Shown piece by piece: positions 22,915-35,100 of a stretch of 64,000 bases of DNA (positions are counted from its first letter, which is position 1; each line of letters begins with the position of its first letter). The DNA lies in contig WNNJ02002742.1 in the NCBI GenBank assembly GCA_012934845.2, forward strand, positions 62,001 through 126,000. The letters are read 5' to 3'. The notes beneath the pieces were generated by a model. It was not told the origin of the DNA and made no database searches. It saw only the letters and a list, made by a program, of their open reading frames with translations. A program made the position numbers and the translations under genes. The stretch comes from Pomphorhynchus laevis. Lineage: Eukaryota > Acanthocephala > Palaeacanthocephala > Echinorhynchida > Pomphorhynchidae.

Positions 22915-23950
22915 AAAATAATTAATTTTAATTATTATCATATACAGAGCTTTGACCGAGAAGGCCGTTTTGCCGGCTCATCGTACATTACAACACATGA
23001 AACAAACATATCAATTTCAATCAAACCAAGGATAAGAACTTCCAATGTTGCCTTGATCAGCGTGTCTTATCCAAGTGTTGATCATAGCTTTGAATTGGCT
23101 CAATGATGACACAGTCATGATATCGTTAGGCAATGCATTCCACAACTTTCTCACTCTGCATGACAATCTACATACCATTGTCGACCTTCCAATTTGTCTT
23201 GGCGTAACGCGAGATATTGACCCCTCCGACTTTGTCGGACATTCAATTTAACACATTCACTTGAGTATCCATTTATCTCCTTTACAATAGACCACATCGC
23301 AAACAGATCCAGAACGAGTAGTCTGACTTGCACTGATATCATGCCTATTGAAGTTAAACGATCGCTATAACTCATCATTTTACATCCTTGAACGAGCTTG
23401 CTGCCACGACGTAGAATTCTCTCCAAATCCCTCATTTCACCTCTTGTAGAAGGAAATGATGCCTGGATAGCATATTCGATATGGGGACGAACAAGCGCAT
23501 TATATAGCCGAGCAAAACACTGAGAAGATATTGACAAGAACCAAGTTTTAATTAGATAAATCATATTCCTTGCTGAACAGCAACGTCTTTCAGTATCCAT
23601 TCTAGTTTCAAGTGACGATTGCATAAGTATGCCAAGATCACGAACCTGATTGGTCGAAATGATACTACATGTCCCGAGACTATACAAGGAAGACACATTG
23701 GACCTGCCGAGACGAATGTGTGAGCACTTAGAAATGTTTAACAATACCCCAGTATTAACACTCCATGTATAAACCCTGACAATGTCACGCTGTAAGCGGA
23801 TATGGTCATCTGCAGATATGACCTCATACCAGATTTTGATGTTGTCAGCAAAGGCTAAACACGCACAATGGATCTGTGTGGGTAAACTGTTCATGAACAT
23901 GTTAAATAATAAAGGTCCTAGTACAGAACCCTGAGGAACTCCTGACGTAA
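22915..23950 (-). mobile_element. CR1-like LINE, RT 3' half
   Basis: A 249-codon frame (23151-23900), extended at its start by VPQGSVLGPLL and at its end, in a shifted frame, by LWNALPND and INTWIRHAD. AFADNIKIW is the catalytic box, with FADN in place of FADD. VRDLGILM, RPHIEYA and LERILRRGSKLVQG are the usual thumb and C-terminal signatures. The copy starts inside the RT domain, a typical 5' truncation. Confidence 0.82.
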
Positions 23951-24021
23951 TTAAATGTTAATTAAATGTTAATTTTTGATATTTAATCAAACATTATTGT
24001 TTTAGAGGGAAATTTATTTTG

Positions 24022-24061
24022 AGTGGGTAATGCGTGCCTACGGCGCACTTACGAGCCCACT
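24022..24061 (-). repeat. Isolated LINE-type 3' hairpin
   Basis: AGTGGG/CCCACT outer stem, GTAA/TTAC and GTGC/GCAC inner pairing. The arrangement is the same as the terminal hairpin of the L2-like LINEs at 31-37 kb but with different stem bases. It is preceded by the same TTTATTTT leader, so it is probably the 3' end of a related LINE subfamily. Confidence 0.5.
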
Positions 24062-24118
24062 GAGAATAATAAAAAATTATCAAACTGATAAAAATATAAT
24101 TCCGCAGAAGAATTCAGT

Positions 24119-24350
24119 GTTTTCGTTCAGTCCGTTCGTTCAGTCTTTTCGTTAAGTCTGTTCGTCAAATCCGTTGATTCAGTTTGTTCGTTCAGTCTGT
24201 TCGTTCAGTCTGTTCGTTCAGTCTGTTCGTTCAGTCTGTTCGTTCAGTCTGTTCGTTCAGTCTGTTCGTTCAGTCCATTCGCTCAGTCCGTTCGTTCCGT
24301 CCGTTCGCTCAGTCAATTCGTTCCGTCCGTTTGTTAGTTCCTGTCGTTCA
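24119..24350 (+). repeat. 13-bp minisatellite
   Basis: About 17 tandem units of CAGTCTGTTCGTT. The central six or seven are identical and the edges diverge (TCCGTTCG variants), the usual pattern of slippage growth from the centre. The 62-codon open frame across it follows from 13-mer periodicity without stops and is not a gene. Confidence 0.9.
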
Positions 24351-24597
24351 GTAAATAATTAATTTTAATTATCAATTGCTGCAGTACCCATGGTTCTGAT
24401 ATATATACTGAATGATGTTTTTTGATTTTTTTCTTGTATTTATTTGTTTTTTATGTGAGTGGTCAAAACAGCCTTATGGCTATGACCTGTAGTAATAATA
24501 TATAATATATATAATCAAAAATTATTGTTTTGCTAAAAACATTTGAAATTTTGATGGCTTTGTTCTGCACGTTGTTTAATTCTATCTAGAAGTCATC

Positions 24598-25334
24598 AGC
24601 AGTACGCTACATTTCAGTATTATTGAACCTCATCAGCTAATAATCTAATACCTACGTTTTCTATTTCGGTCATTTTAATGCTCGCTGACGATCATTAAAC
24701 TCGTTTGCTTCATTAAAATTTAGATTTAATAAAATCCAATTTATTTTACTTTTGCAAATTTAACTAAAATCATTTTTTATTTCAAATAAAATCTACATAT
24801 GTAGGGGAAGGTTTACCCTTCAATTTGCAAACCTATCCATATTTTTAATTACTTGCCATTTTCAAACTAGTCATTTATAGCTTGAAATCAGAAATGATCT
24901 CAATTAAATTTGAAAAATGTAATAACAAAGGAAGTTAACTTAAAATTAGAAACAAACTGTATATGAGTAGTTTGAGAATTGCAATTAATTGAAAAAAATT
25001 TTAGTTTTCAAATTGAAAGTCGAGCCTTTTCTACTAACGCTGATTTAATTTGAAATCAGAAATGATTTCAATTAAATTTGCAAAAGTAAAATGAATTATA
25101 TTTCGTAAAATCAGATTTCTGATAAAGCGGAGTCAAGTGATCGTTAGCAAACATTAAAAAGACCAAAACGTAAAAATTATATATTGGATGAACAGCTGAT
25201 GAGATTTAGTAATATTGAAATGTAGCTTACTGCTAGGATCAGCATGTGATGATGTCCACCAATACTAAAATGTAGCGTACTGCTGTGATTAGCAACCGAT
25301 TAGGTTCACCAATACTGACATGTAGCGTACTGCT
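24598..25334. mobile_element. Foldback DNA transposon, non-autonomous
   Basis: A 737-base element with very long imperfect terminal inverted repeats of about 200 bases or more. The left end starts AGCAGTACGCTACATTTCAG; the right end is its complement (CTGACATGTAGCGTACTGCT). On the right arm the terminal unit of about 52 bases is repeated three times (ACTGCT at about 25234, 25282 and 25332), whereas the left arm has one. Subterminal matches include TTTTACTTTTGCAAATTTAA and AACGATCA. No transposase frame is present. This architecture is typical of Galileo/foldback-type elements. I could not define a target-site duplication. Confidence 0.75.
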
Positions 25335-25880
25335 CTTAACTTATAGATAAAATTAAATCAGAGTTTAGAATAAAAATATCGAAATTTCATTTGTCACAAT
25401 TACTGCACAGGTATATAAGTTATATACATACATATTTAGGTTAATGATTAGACACTCTCGAGGAGGTTTCATATGAGCGCTTTCGATTCACAAAAGTTTC
25501 CAATATTAGTTTCACAAATAGATAGAAATTTCTTTACTACAAGAACAAAAGCCTACACCTTATATAAAAATATACAGGATGAAATCAAAAATAAAGTCTG
25601 TATGCAATCATAACAGCAATCAAAAACAGTCTCAATTAAAACTAAATGGAGGATCAGCGATTTCCAGTATACACCAACGCGCCGCCCTACGGATTTACCA
25701 ATCATGGTATCTCTCATACACCTGAGGGTCCAGTCAAGGCGGGCAATGGTAGGTAATCTCGATATAGTCTGATCCGACCAATCATTTAAGCGTAATAGTA
25801 AGCCGCGTGTATCTTTCTCAATATGTAAAGACTGGGAGTGATTGATTATTCAAAATTGAAGAGAGCGATGCGAGTGCTAA
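25335..25880. other. Unassigned spacer
   Basis: No open frame or known repeat. The segment 25640-25880 is GC-richer and may be the 3' UTR of the minus-strand LINE next to it. Confidence 0.3.
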
Positions 25881-26690
25881 TCACTTAATTCTTTTCTTTG
25901 TCACCGGGGTGCCGTTAAGGACCACCTGTGATTTGGAAGAGTTTAGAATAAGATTGGACAGGGATATTTGGTTTTTTAATGTTAAAAAAAATCTGATGTT
26001 CGAGACTTCATCTTTGCATCTGGGTCCAGAAAACAGGGATGTGGTATCGCCATTGTATACACTAGATGTTGTTCGCGTTTGAAAGGTTTAAAAAGTATAA
26101 TAAAGCAGCTAGGTATAATATAGAAAGCGGATAGCCTTAAAGCATACCTGTAATATGATAGAACTATCGTGCATTAGAGTCGTCTTCATAGAAAAACCGC
26201 TTGGTATTTAGTAAAATCTTTACCTTGTTTACAATTCTCACAGGCAGCCCGAGGGACATGAGAGAAGAGATAACAAAAGTAATGTAGATACAATTAAATG
26301 CAACGGAAAAGTCAAGAAAACCCCCACAGTAAGCTGATGACTGTTTTCTTGGCAAAATCGATGCACTTTACCAATTGCTGAATGAACCGAGTGACTTTTT
26401 GCAAATTCATGAAAATCTGGTGGGATTAAATTTTACCTAATAGATGGGCGCGAATTCTACGCGTAAGCGCTTTTTTGTAGATTGATACGAGGGAACTTTG
26501 AATCGAAATGGGCTGCAGATATTTGGGACATAAAATAAATTTTTTCTTTGCTAACAATGCCATTCGGCTGATGTTTATGCCTGCCATATTGAGCGGAGTG
26601 GCTAAAAGAATTGTGATGACAATCTTCTTTCTCTTACTGTCTTTCAAAAGCTGACAAATCCGGGTGAAGAGTGGTGCTTTGGTTTTGGAG
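25880..26690 (-). mobile_element. LINE RT fragment, another family
   Basis: Minus-strand frames give LGKI and IYKKALTRRIRAHLL (26426-26647), then GFLDFSVAFNCIYI (26164-26355, motif A with degenerate residues), and toward 25900 NSSKSQVVLNG, like the post-YADD region. The catalytic box is not intact. The text differs from the CR1-like and L2-like copies here. Heavily eroded. Confidence 0.5.
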
Positions 26691-26739
26691 GTACTTGGAA
26701 GTTGACCCAGGAGTTCAGGATATCTGCAACAAATAAGTT

Positions 26740-29340
26740 CCTACACCGCGATAGGGAGGTGGGGCGAGAGTCGTCTAAGAAATAGATGTTGTAGAACGAT
26801 GGGGAGCCGACAGCGATAAAACAAAATTTACGAGAAGAAGGTGGAGTTGGATGCGGATGTGGGTGGTGGGTCAGGAGAGTTGGCCAAGATATGTGGATGT
26901 GTGGTCAAAGCCACGAATACGTAGAAGCATTCAAACGGCGGAGTTGATGATGTGTTGTAGGGGTAAGATGATAAATTTTAGAGAATTGGCGAAAAGGCTG
27001 AGACGGTAATCGATTTTAGGGGAAAGAAGCGATAAAAGAAGATACATACAAGAACGGAAGTCGATAAGTGGGCGGATACGGCTGATGTTACGGAGAATAA
27101 ACTTAGACGAGCGGATCTTGTCACGGACGAAGGGTTTAAGGAAAAGGTGATCATCAAAATGGAATCACGAAATGACAATGAGATATACGTCTGTAGATAG
27201 AAGAAAAACAATTGGAGTCAGAAATGGCGATATCATGTATGTGATGAGCAAGTGTATGATCATATATGAGGATGTCATCGGCATATTTCATGACGTTAAA
27301 GGAGTAATGTTTGATAAACGGAGAAAGATCGCCAAGTAGAAGATAGAAAAGCTGGGGACCTAGGACTGAATCTTGTGGTACCCCGCAGAAAATATGGATG
27401 AAAAAGGAGGATGATGAATTTGAACAGACGCGGTAAAAAAGGTCGGATATATATGAGGCAAATTATGCTATGGAGGATGAAGAAAATCCGTAATTCTAAC
27501 GAAGGCGAGAAAGAAGGAGTGAGTGGTCGACGATGTCGAAGGCGAATGAGAGATCGATGGAGATGAGAACATTATATAGAGCCTTGTCACGGGAGATGAG
27601 TAGGTCGTTGTAAACTTTCATGCATGCGATTTCTGTGGAGTGATTATACCAGAAAGCGAATTGGAAACAATAGTACAGATTGGATAAAGAGAGATAAACG
27701 TTGACATGTATTAAGATAAGGCGTTCTAAGAGTTTCGAAAGAGTAGGGAAAAGTGAAGTGGGGCGATAGCTAGAAGGAAGTGAGGGGTCGATCGATTGTT
27801 TCTTACGGAGGGGTCGATCGATTGTTTCTTAGGGAGGGGTCGAACGATTGCGGATTTCCAGTGTGAAGGGCAGATACAACTGCGGATGGTAGTGATAAAC
27901 AAGGTGATGAGGGAAGGTGATATTGATGACCATATGAATTTAAGTCTGGGTATAGGCAGGGGATCGGCATGTGAGGTTTTGTTGTTCAAAGACATGAGGA
28001 TATATGAGACTTCGGTAGGTGATACAAGGAGAAGATAAGAGTTCCGGGAGGATGAGGCTAAGCGGGGCAGAGTGGGATAGGATGGAGATCGGGGTGTGTA
28101 GACCGTGGTAAGGTAGGCCGCGGATCGTCATATGAGGTTTTGTTGCGCAAGGGCATGAGGACAGATGAGACTTCGGCATGTAAAACAGGGAGAAGATTAA
28201 AGAGTTCCGATAATATGAGGCGAGGCGGGGAAGAGTGGAATGGGATCGATACAGGGGTGTGAGATAGCTACGTGATACTTTGGTCTGGAGAAATGACGAA
28301 CAATCATGTGGATTGATGTTGCAAGACGAAGAGGAGCGATATGGAATTAAGTTAAAAGTATGCCAGAGATACTTAGAATTGAATGAAGTGATGATTTTAT
28401 GCTCTCAGAAGGAGTTGCATTTGGTAAGTGTTATGTTGAGATGATACCTTTAACCATTACGGATTCGACGCTTTGAGAGTAGGCATTGGATGTCAAACCA
28501 TAGGACACGATGCAAGCTACGGTGATGGTGAGGCTCGAAAGGTAAGTGAATACCGAAAGGTGATATGATTTCAGTATCGGAATGAAAGCCGAGATCGTGA
28601 TGAGAAAAAGATGTTATTGTGGGAGAGTATATAGACTATTTGAGTAAGGCAGAGCGAAGAAGAAGGATATCAAGATTTCTCAAAGGGCGACGTAAGATGA
28701 AAGTGTGTGAGGCGGGGTGTGGTTGGAAATGTGATCAAGGGTGACGAGAAAGAGATCGGATAGACCAGGATCGGAGATGGACAGTAATGTGTATGCTAAA
28801 AAAATGATCGCGCTAGAAGAACGATAAGTGATCAATTCAAAAAAGCAAGGACTGAAAGAGGAAGTGATTTTGCGAAGAGACGCGTTGTGATGGGCGAATG
28901 CGTCAATGCCGCCATGATTAGAGAATTCAGAAGGTGATGATCTAGGGGGCTGGTGGAGTCGATTAGTGAGCAACCAGCAGAGAGCATGCTATGAATAGAG
29001 AGGTCGACAGAATCAGAGTGTTAAAAATCGTTGAGGCAGAATAGTTCGATGGATTGCTTTGTGAAGAGGTGGATGATGATTTCGTATATTTGGAGAATAG
29101 ATCTAATGCTGAGGAGGTCGAGGCGGAAACCGTGTGTTGTTGTGATAGGATCTAGCGTAGAAAAACAGTAGTGAGATGGAGCGCCATTGAATTTTGGGGC
29201 CGGTGTAGACAACTTGTAAATTTCGTCGATGTTTCTGATGGAGAGGTATGCTTCCCCGTTTTCTTCTCCACAGAGTTTTTCAATGCTGGCAGAAGAGAGT
29301 TGAGCCATTACAGAAGAGGTGCGATCGGGGAAAATGCGAG
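26740..29340 (-). mobile_element. L2-like LINE, decayed copy
   Basis: Co-linear with the better copy at 33.2-36.0 kb: RT thumb/C-terminus near 26750-27300, RT fingers near 27700-28000 ([14 protein letters not shown]), endonuclease near 28400-28970 (NRLHQPP, FSNHGGI), and the 5' start of the ORF at 29021-29308 (MAQLSSASIEKLCGEE). All frames are broken many times, but order and orientation are kept, so it was once near full length. Confidence 0.8.
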
Positions 29341-29845
29341 GTGTTGAAAATGATATGAGTTTAAATCGTTGGGAGAGGACAGAGGACTTGTGAGAGCGAT
29401 GCTTAAAAACAATTTTCGATAAAACAATCCTTGAAAAATTGAGATGATCATAATAATGAGGATTTTGTTAACAACTAATGCTGAGGAGGCCGAGGCGGAA
29501 ACCGTGTGTGGTTGTGATAGGATCTAGCGTAGAAAAACAGTAGTGAGATGGAGCGCCATTGAATTTTGGGGCCGGTGTAGACAACTTGTAAATTTCGTCG
29601 ATGTTTCTGATGGAGAGGTATGCTTTCTCGTTTTCTTCTCCACAGAGCTTTTCAATGCTGGCAGAAGAGAGTTGAGCCATTACAGAAGAGGTGCGATCGG
29701 GGAAAATGCGAGTGGTTGAAAATGATATGAGTTTAAATCGTTGGGAGAGGACAGAGGACTTGTGAGAGCGATGCTTAAAAACAATTTTCGATAAAACAAT
29801 CCTTGAAAAATTGAGATAATCATAATAATGAGGATTTTGTTAACA
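29109..29845 (-). repeat. Tandem duplication of LINE 5' unit
   Basis: A 368-base unit occurs twice (29109-29475 and 29477-29845), each carrying the same start MAQLSSASIEKLCGEE and the same upstream region. The copies are about 98% identical, far closer than the rest of the element is to its relatives. It resembles the promoter monomers stacked at the 5' end of some LINEs, or a recent local duplication. Confidence 0.75.
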
Positions 29846-30320
29846 ACTAAATAACCACTAAAAGTTTTAAAATGAAAAACATTAAGAAAAAGCAAACAGA
29901 ATGCAAAGTCTGTTCAGTCGCTAATGGAGTCTTCGTTGTATCACGGCCTCAGGTCCACAGGGATGTGATCCTTCTAGCAAATCCCATGTTTGCATCACTA
30001 TTAATTATACTAAAATTCTGCACTACTAATTATCGCGCTTTGTTTCTGAGCAAAATTTTAAATTAATGTTTAATATTTTAAAAATATTTGTAAAGTATAC
30101 TTCGTCGAAACCCTTATGAATACAAAAGATTTACTAATAATAAGATTTTATTAACAAAAAAGAAATACAATCGTACCTCGTCATCTGTGACGCTGTGTAT
30201 GTGATCGTTACGATTTCACGTATAAATTCCCGAAATTGTCAACGTTTTAGGCAAAAGTGTTTGTGCCATTTGAAGCATTTCCAGTAGTTTTAAATCATTG
30301 ATATTTTTCCACTTATTAAA
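29846..30320. other. LINE 5' flank and AT-rich spacer
   Basis: 29846-30000 is shared with 6825-7010 (CACGGCCTCAGGTCCAC). Nothing is recognised from 30000 to 30320. Confidence 0.4.
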
Positions 30321-30423
30321 TTAAAAATATTGGAGCGGATCATCAAAACAAATTTATATTTATATTTTGCTAGCTACTACGACAGAGCTACATCATCAGA
30401 AAATTACAACACAATTTATAAAG

Positions 30424-30594
30424 AATTATTGGAGCTGGATCAAAGAAAAGTGGATTTTTTCAATACTTCGTTTACTTTTATTAGCATCTTCAGAAAATCA
30501 CTTAATTTAAAAGGTAATTTTCTGAAGATGCTAATAGAAGTTAGCGAAATATCGGAAATAATTTCCTCTTTTCTTTGATCCAGCTCCAATAATT
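30424..30594. repeat. Long inverted repeat (hairpin)
   Basis: Arms of about 78-81 bases around a 12-base loop (about 30502-30513). The outer 28 bases (AATTATTGGAGCTGGATC ...) and the inner 21 bases (TATTAGCATCTTCAG ...) pair almost perfectly; the middle has mismatches. A transcript of either strand would fold into a long stem. It lies directly beside a truncated LINE and 1.5 kb upstream of PGAM5 exon 1. It could be a palindromic MITE or a hairpin-RNA/miRNA precursor. Confidence 0.8.
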
Positions 30595-30604
30595 ATTTAT
30601 TAAT

Positions 30605-31936
30605 AATAATTTTACCCTCCTTTCCAATCCGCTTTCCGCTCTAATCACTCGACAGAAATCGCCTGCATGAAAGTTTACAACGACTTACTCATTTCTCGAG
30701 ACAAGGCTCTATATAGTGTTCTCATCTTTCTCGACCTCTCCTCCGCCTTCGACATTGTCGACAACTCGGTCCTCCTTTCTCGCCTTCGTTATGATTACGG
30801 CTTTTCTTCCTCCGTAGCATGGTTTGCCTCATATCCTTCCGACCGTTTTGTTTCGCGTCTGTTTTTATTCATCATCCTTCCCTCCCATCCCTATCTTTTG
30901 CGGAGTCACACAATGTTCAGTCCTAGGTCCCCTGCTTTTCTCTCATCTGTTTAGCGATCTCTCTCCGTTTATCAAACCTTTCTCCTTTAACGTCATGCAA
31001 TACGCCGATGACATCCTCATCTATGACCATGCACCCGCACATCGCATACACGATATCGGCATTTATGCCTCCAAGTGTCTTTCTTCTATCTACGAACGTC
31101 TCTCCAATCTCCATCTCGTTCTAAACCCCGACAAGTCTAAAATAATGTTGATCTTCTACATAAAAAAGATTTAATTTAACGTGGCAAATGCGTGCCAACG
31201 CACGCATTTGCTAAATGTAAACCAAACATATCTCCTCTCATTGTGTTTTTTGCCTCATCGATCATCCCCATAGTACACAATCTCACTTTCTTATGATTCC
31301 ATTTTGATGATCACCTTTTCCTTAAACCCTTCGTCCGTGACAAGATCCGCTCTAAGTTTATTCTCCGTAACATCAGCCGTATCCGCCCACTTATCAAAGG
31401 GTTTCCTCTATTCATCGCTTCTTTTCCCTAAAATCAATTACTGCCTTAGCCTTTTCGCCAATTCTCCAAAATCTATCATCCTACCCCTACAACGCATAAT
31501 AAACTCCGCAGTTCGAGTGCTCTTTCGTCTCCGTCGCTTCGACCACATATCCACATATCTTGCCCAAATGTCCTGACCCACCATCTACATCCACATCCAA
31601 CTCCGCCTTCTTCTCGTTACTTTTTGTCTTATCGCTGTCGGCTCCCCATCGCTCATCAACCTTCCTTTCTTAGACGACACTCGCCCCACCTTGCTATCGC
31701 TGCGTTCCCGTCATACCCTCTTACTCCACGTTCCCAATTACTCCAACAATTACGGTCTCAGATCCTTCCTCGTCGTTGCTTCACTCGCCTGGAATCAACT
31801 CCCTCTCGACGTCCGCCGCGCTCCCTCCTTTATCACATTCAAACACCTCCTCCGTTCACACCTTCTCGAGATATGATTTACATTTATGTTTTGTTGTGGT
31901 CATGTAAGCGTGCGCTGGCACGCATTTGCCACGTTA
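30605..31936 (+). mobile_element. L2-like LINE, 5'-truncated RT half
   Basis: It starts within the RT ([28 protein letters not shown] = motif A), continues through [13 protein letters not shown] and [11 protein letters not shown] (intact catalytic YADD), thumb and C-terminus ([17 protein letters not shown]), and ends in the family's 3' hairpin at 31896-31932. The RT is split over several frames. At about 31160-31211 a piece of about 50 bases is inserted that is itself the 3' hairpin of the same family in opposite orientation. Confidence 0.85.
31160..31211 (-). mobile_element. Minimal LINE 3'-end insertion
   Basis: Compared with the homologous sequence at 33950-33985, this copy has about 50 extra bases. 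They contain TTTAACGTGGCAAATGCG, the complement of the L2-like 3' end. The core is a perfect 12-bp inverted repeat (GCAAATGCGTGC / GCACGCATTTGC) with a 4-base loop. It is best read as an extremely 5'-truncated insertion. Confidence 0.6.
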
Positions 31937-32076
31937 AAACTAATCTTTTTTAATAATAGATCAGTATCAACTATTACAAATATTTTGAATGTAAAATTAA
32001 GACTCTTGAATTTAAACAATTTTTCAAATTTATCAATATTACCTACCAAAAGCAACAAATTAATAATTTCTTACAG

Positions 32077-32171
32077 ATGAGATGGTCGTTTCTTGGATCT
32101 ATTTATCCTCTATATCTTAATGCGTTAGAGCAAAGCACACAATGGGATGCAAATTGGGATGGTCTTGAAAG
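32077..32171 (+). CDS. pgam5: PGAM5 exon 1 (WDxNWD motif)
   Basis: Follows TTTCTTACAG directly and ends GAA-AG before donor GTAGAC (phase 2). It encodes [13 protein letters not shown] and [11 protein letters not shown]. The WDxNWD motif is diagnostic of PGAM5 and drives its oligomerisation. It lies between two L2-like LINE fragments. Confidence 0.88.
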
Positions 32172-35100
32172 GTAGACATTTTAATTCCCTTTAAAAATAA
32201 TGATCTTACAGTAATGATATATGTTAAAAATGATTTATTTTTAAGTGGCAAATGCGTGCTGGCGCACGCTTACAAGATCACTACAAAATAATCTAAGTCA
32301 TGTGTCGAGAAGTTGGAAACGGAGGAGGTATTTTAATGTGATGAAGGAAGCAGCGCGACGGGCGTTGAGAGGGAGATGATTCCGGCCCAGGGGGCGGCGA
32401 TGATGAAGGATCGGAGACCGTAGTTGTATGAGTAATTGGGAACTTGGAGTAAGAATGAATGACGGGAATGCAGTGATAGAGAGAGGTGGGGCTTGTGTCG
32501 ATAGAAACGGGAGGTTGATGAACTATAGGGAGCCGACAGCGATGAGACGAAAAGTGAAGAGAAGAAGTCGGAGTTGGATACAGATGTGGATGATAGGCCA
32601 GGTGAGTTGGGCAAGATATGTGTATGTTTGGTCAAAGCGACAAATACGTAGAAGCACTCGAGCTGCGGATTTTATGATGCGTTGTCGGGGTAGGATGATA
32701 AATTTTGAAGAATTGCCGAAATGGCTGAGTCAATTTAGAGACGAGAATTGATCAAAAAAGATACATACAAGAAAGAAAGTCTACAAGGGGGTGTATACAG
32801 CGGGTGCTTCGGAGAATTAAGTTAGATCATCGAAATGAAAGCCTAAGAAAGTGAGATAATGGACTGTTGGGATGGTTGATGAGACAAAAGATACATTAGA
32901 TGAAATATGTTAGGTTGACGGCGTAGGATCTTATTATTTGGTCGTGTCAGGGTTTATAACAAAATGAAGATGGGAGTGACGTTTGCAGATAGAAGAAAAA
33001 CAGTTGGAGGCAGAAATACCGATATCTTGTATGCGATGGGGGAATGCATAAACATATATGAGTATGTCATAGGAGTATTGCATGACGTTAAAGTAGTAAG
33101 GTTTGGTAAACGGAGAGAGATCGCCAATAATAAGAGTGTAAAACAGGAGAACTAGGACAACCTTGTGGGCTCATTAAAAAATAGGGATAAGAGGGAAGGA
33201 TAATGAATTAGAACAGACGCGAAAAAATGGATTTATTTTAACGTGGCAAATGCGTGCCGGCGCACGCTTACATGACCACAACAAAACATAAATGTAAATC
33301 ATATCTCGAGAAGGTGTGAACGGAGGAGGTGTTTGAATGTGATAAAGGAGGAAGCGCGGCGGACGTCGAGAGGGAGTTGATTCCAGGCGAGTGAGGCGGC
33401 GACGAGGAAGGATCGGAGACCGTAGTTGTTGGAGTAATTAGGAACGTGGAGTAAGAGGGTATGACAGGAACGAAGCGATAGCGAGGTGGGGTGAGTATCG
33501 TCTAAGAAAGGAAGGTTGATGAACGATGGGGAGCCGACAGCGATGAGACGAAAAGTAACGAGAAGAAGGCGGAGTTTGATGCGGATGTGGATGGTGGGCC
33601 AGGAGAGTTGGGCAAAATATGTGGATGTGTGGTCGAAGCGACGGAGACGAAAGAGCACTCGAACGGCGGTGTTGATTATTCGTTGTAAGGGTAGGATGAT
33701 GGATTTTGGAGAATTGGCGAAAAGGCTAAGGCAGTAATCGATTTTAGGGAAAAGAAGCGATGAAAGAAGAGACATACAAGAACGGAAGTCGATAAGGGGG
33801 CAGATACGGCGGATGTCACGGAGAATTAAGTTAGATGAGCGGACCTTGTCACGGACGAAGGGTTTAAGGGAAAGGTGATCATCGAAATGGAAGCCTAAGA
33901 AAGTGAGATTGTGGACTATGGGGATGATCGATGAGGCAAAATATACAGTGGGAGGAGATATGTTTGGTTTACGGGGAGGATCCACATTATTTTAGACTTG
34001 TCGGGGTTTAGAACGAGATGGAGATTGGAGAGACGTTCGTAGATAGAAGAAAGACACTTGGAGGCATAAATGCCGATATCGTGTATGCGATGTGCGGGTG
34101 CATGGTCATAGATGAGGATGTCATCGGCGTATTGCATGACGTTAAAGGAGAATGGTTTGATAAACGGAGAGAGATCGCTAAACAGATGAGAGAAAAGCAG
34201 GGGACCTAGGACTGAACATTGTGTGACTCCGCAAAAGATAGGGATGGGAGGGAAGGATGATGAATAAAAACAGACGCGAAACAAAACGGTCGGAAGGATA
34301 TGAGGCAAACCATGCTACGGAGGGAGAAAAGCCGTAATCATAACGAAGGCGAGAAAGGAGGACCGAGTTGTCGACAATGTCGAAGGCGGAGGAGAGGTCG
34401 AGAAAGATGAGAACACTATATAGAGCCTTGTCTCGAGAAATGAGTAAGTCGTTGTAAATTTTCATGCAGGCGATTTCTGTCGAGTGATTAGAGCGAAAAG
34501 CGGATTGGAATGGAGGGTACAGATTGGATGAGTAGAGATAAGCGTTAATTTGTATTAAGATGAGGCATTCTAAGAGCTTCGAAAGAGTAAGGAGTAGTGA
34601 AATTGGGCGATAGCTAGAAGGAAGGGAGTGGTCGAGCGATTGTTTCGTAATGAAGGGACGAACGATTGCGGATTTCCAGGGTGAAGGGAAGATACGACTG
34701 CGGATGGACGAGTTAAACAAGGTTGTGAGAAATGGGGATATCAATGAGCATATATATTTTAATATGTGAGTAGGCAAATGATCGGCAGGCGAGGTTTTGT
34801 TTGGCAAGGACATGAGGACAGATGATACTTCTGCAGGTGATACAGGGAGAAGATTAAAGTGTTCCGAAAGGATTAGGCTAGACTGGGCAGAGTGGGATAG
34901 TATGGACACCGGGGTGTGAGAGAGAGCAACGTGGATACTTTAGTCTGGAAAAATGACGATTAATCATTGGCATTGATGTTTCACGGCGAAGAGGAGCGAG
35001 CAAGGATTGAGTTAAAAGTATGCCAGAGAGTCTTAGAGTTGAATGAAGTGATGATTTTATGCTGCCAGAAGGAGTTGCATTTGGTACTTAGTAGGTTAAG

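Noticed and set aside
24174-24362. Open frame with repeated FVQSVRS-like residues
   Set aside because: It is the translation of the 13-bp minisatellite; 13 is not a multiple of 3, and the apparent peptide repeat follows from that.
33516-34209. Plus-strand frames rich in Arg ([10 protein letters not shown]) at 33-34 kb
   Set aside because: They are antisense shadows of the L2-like reverse transcriptase.
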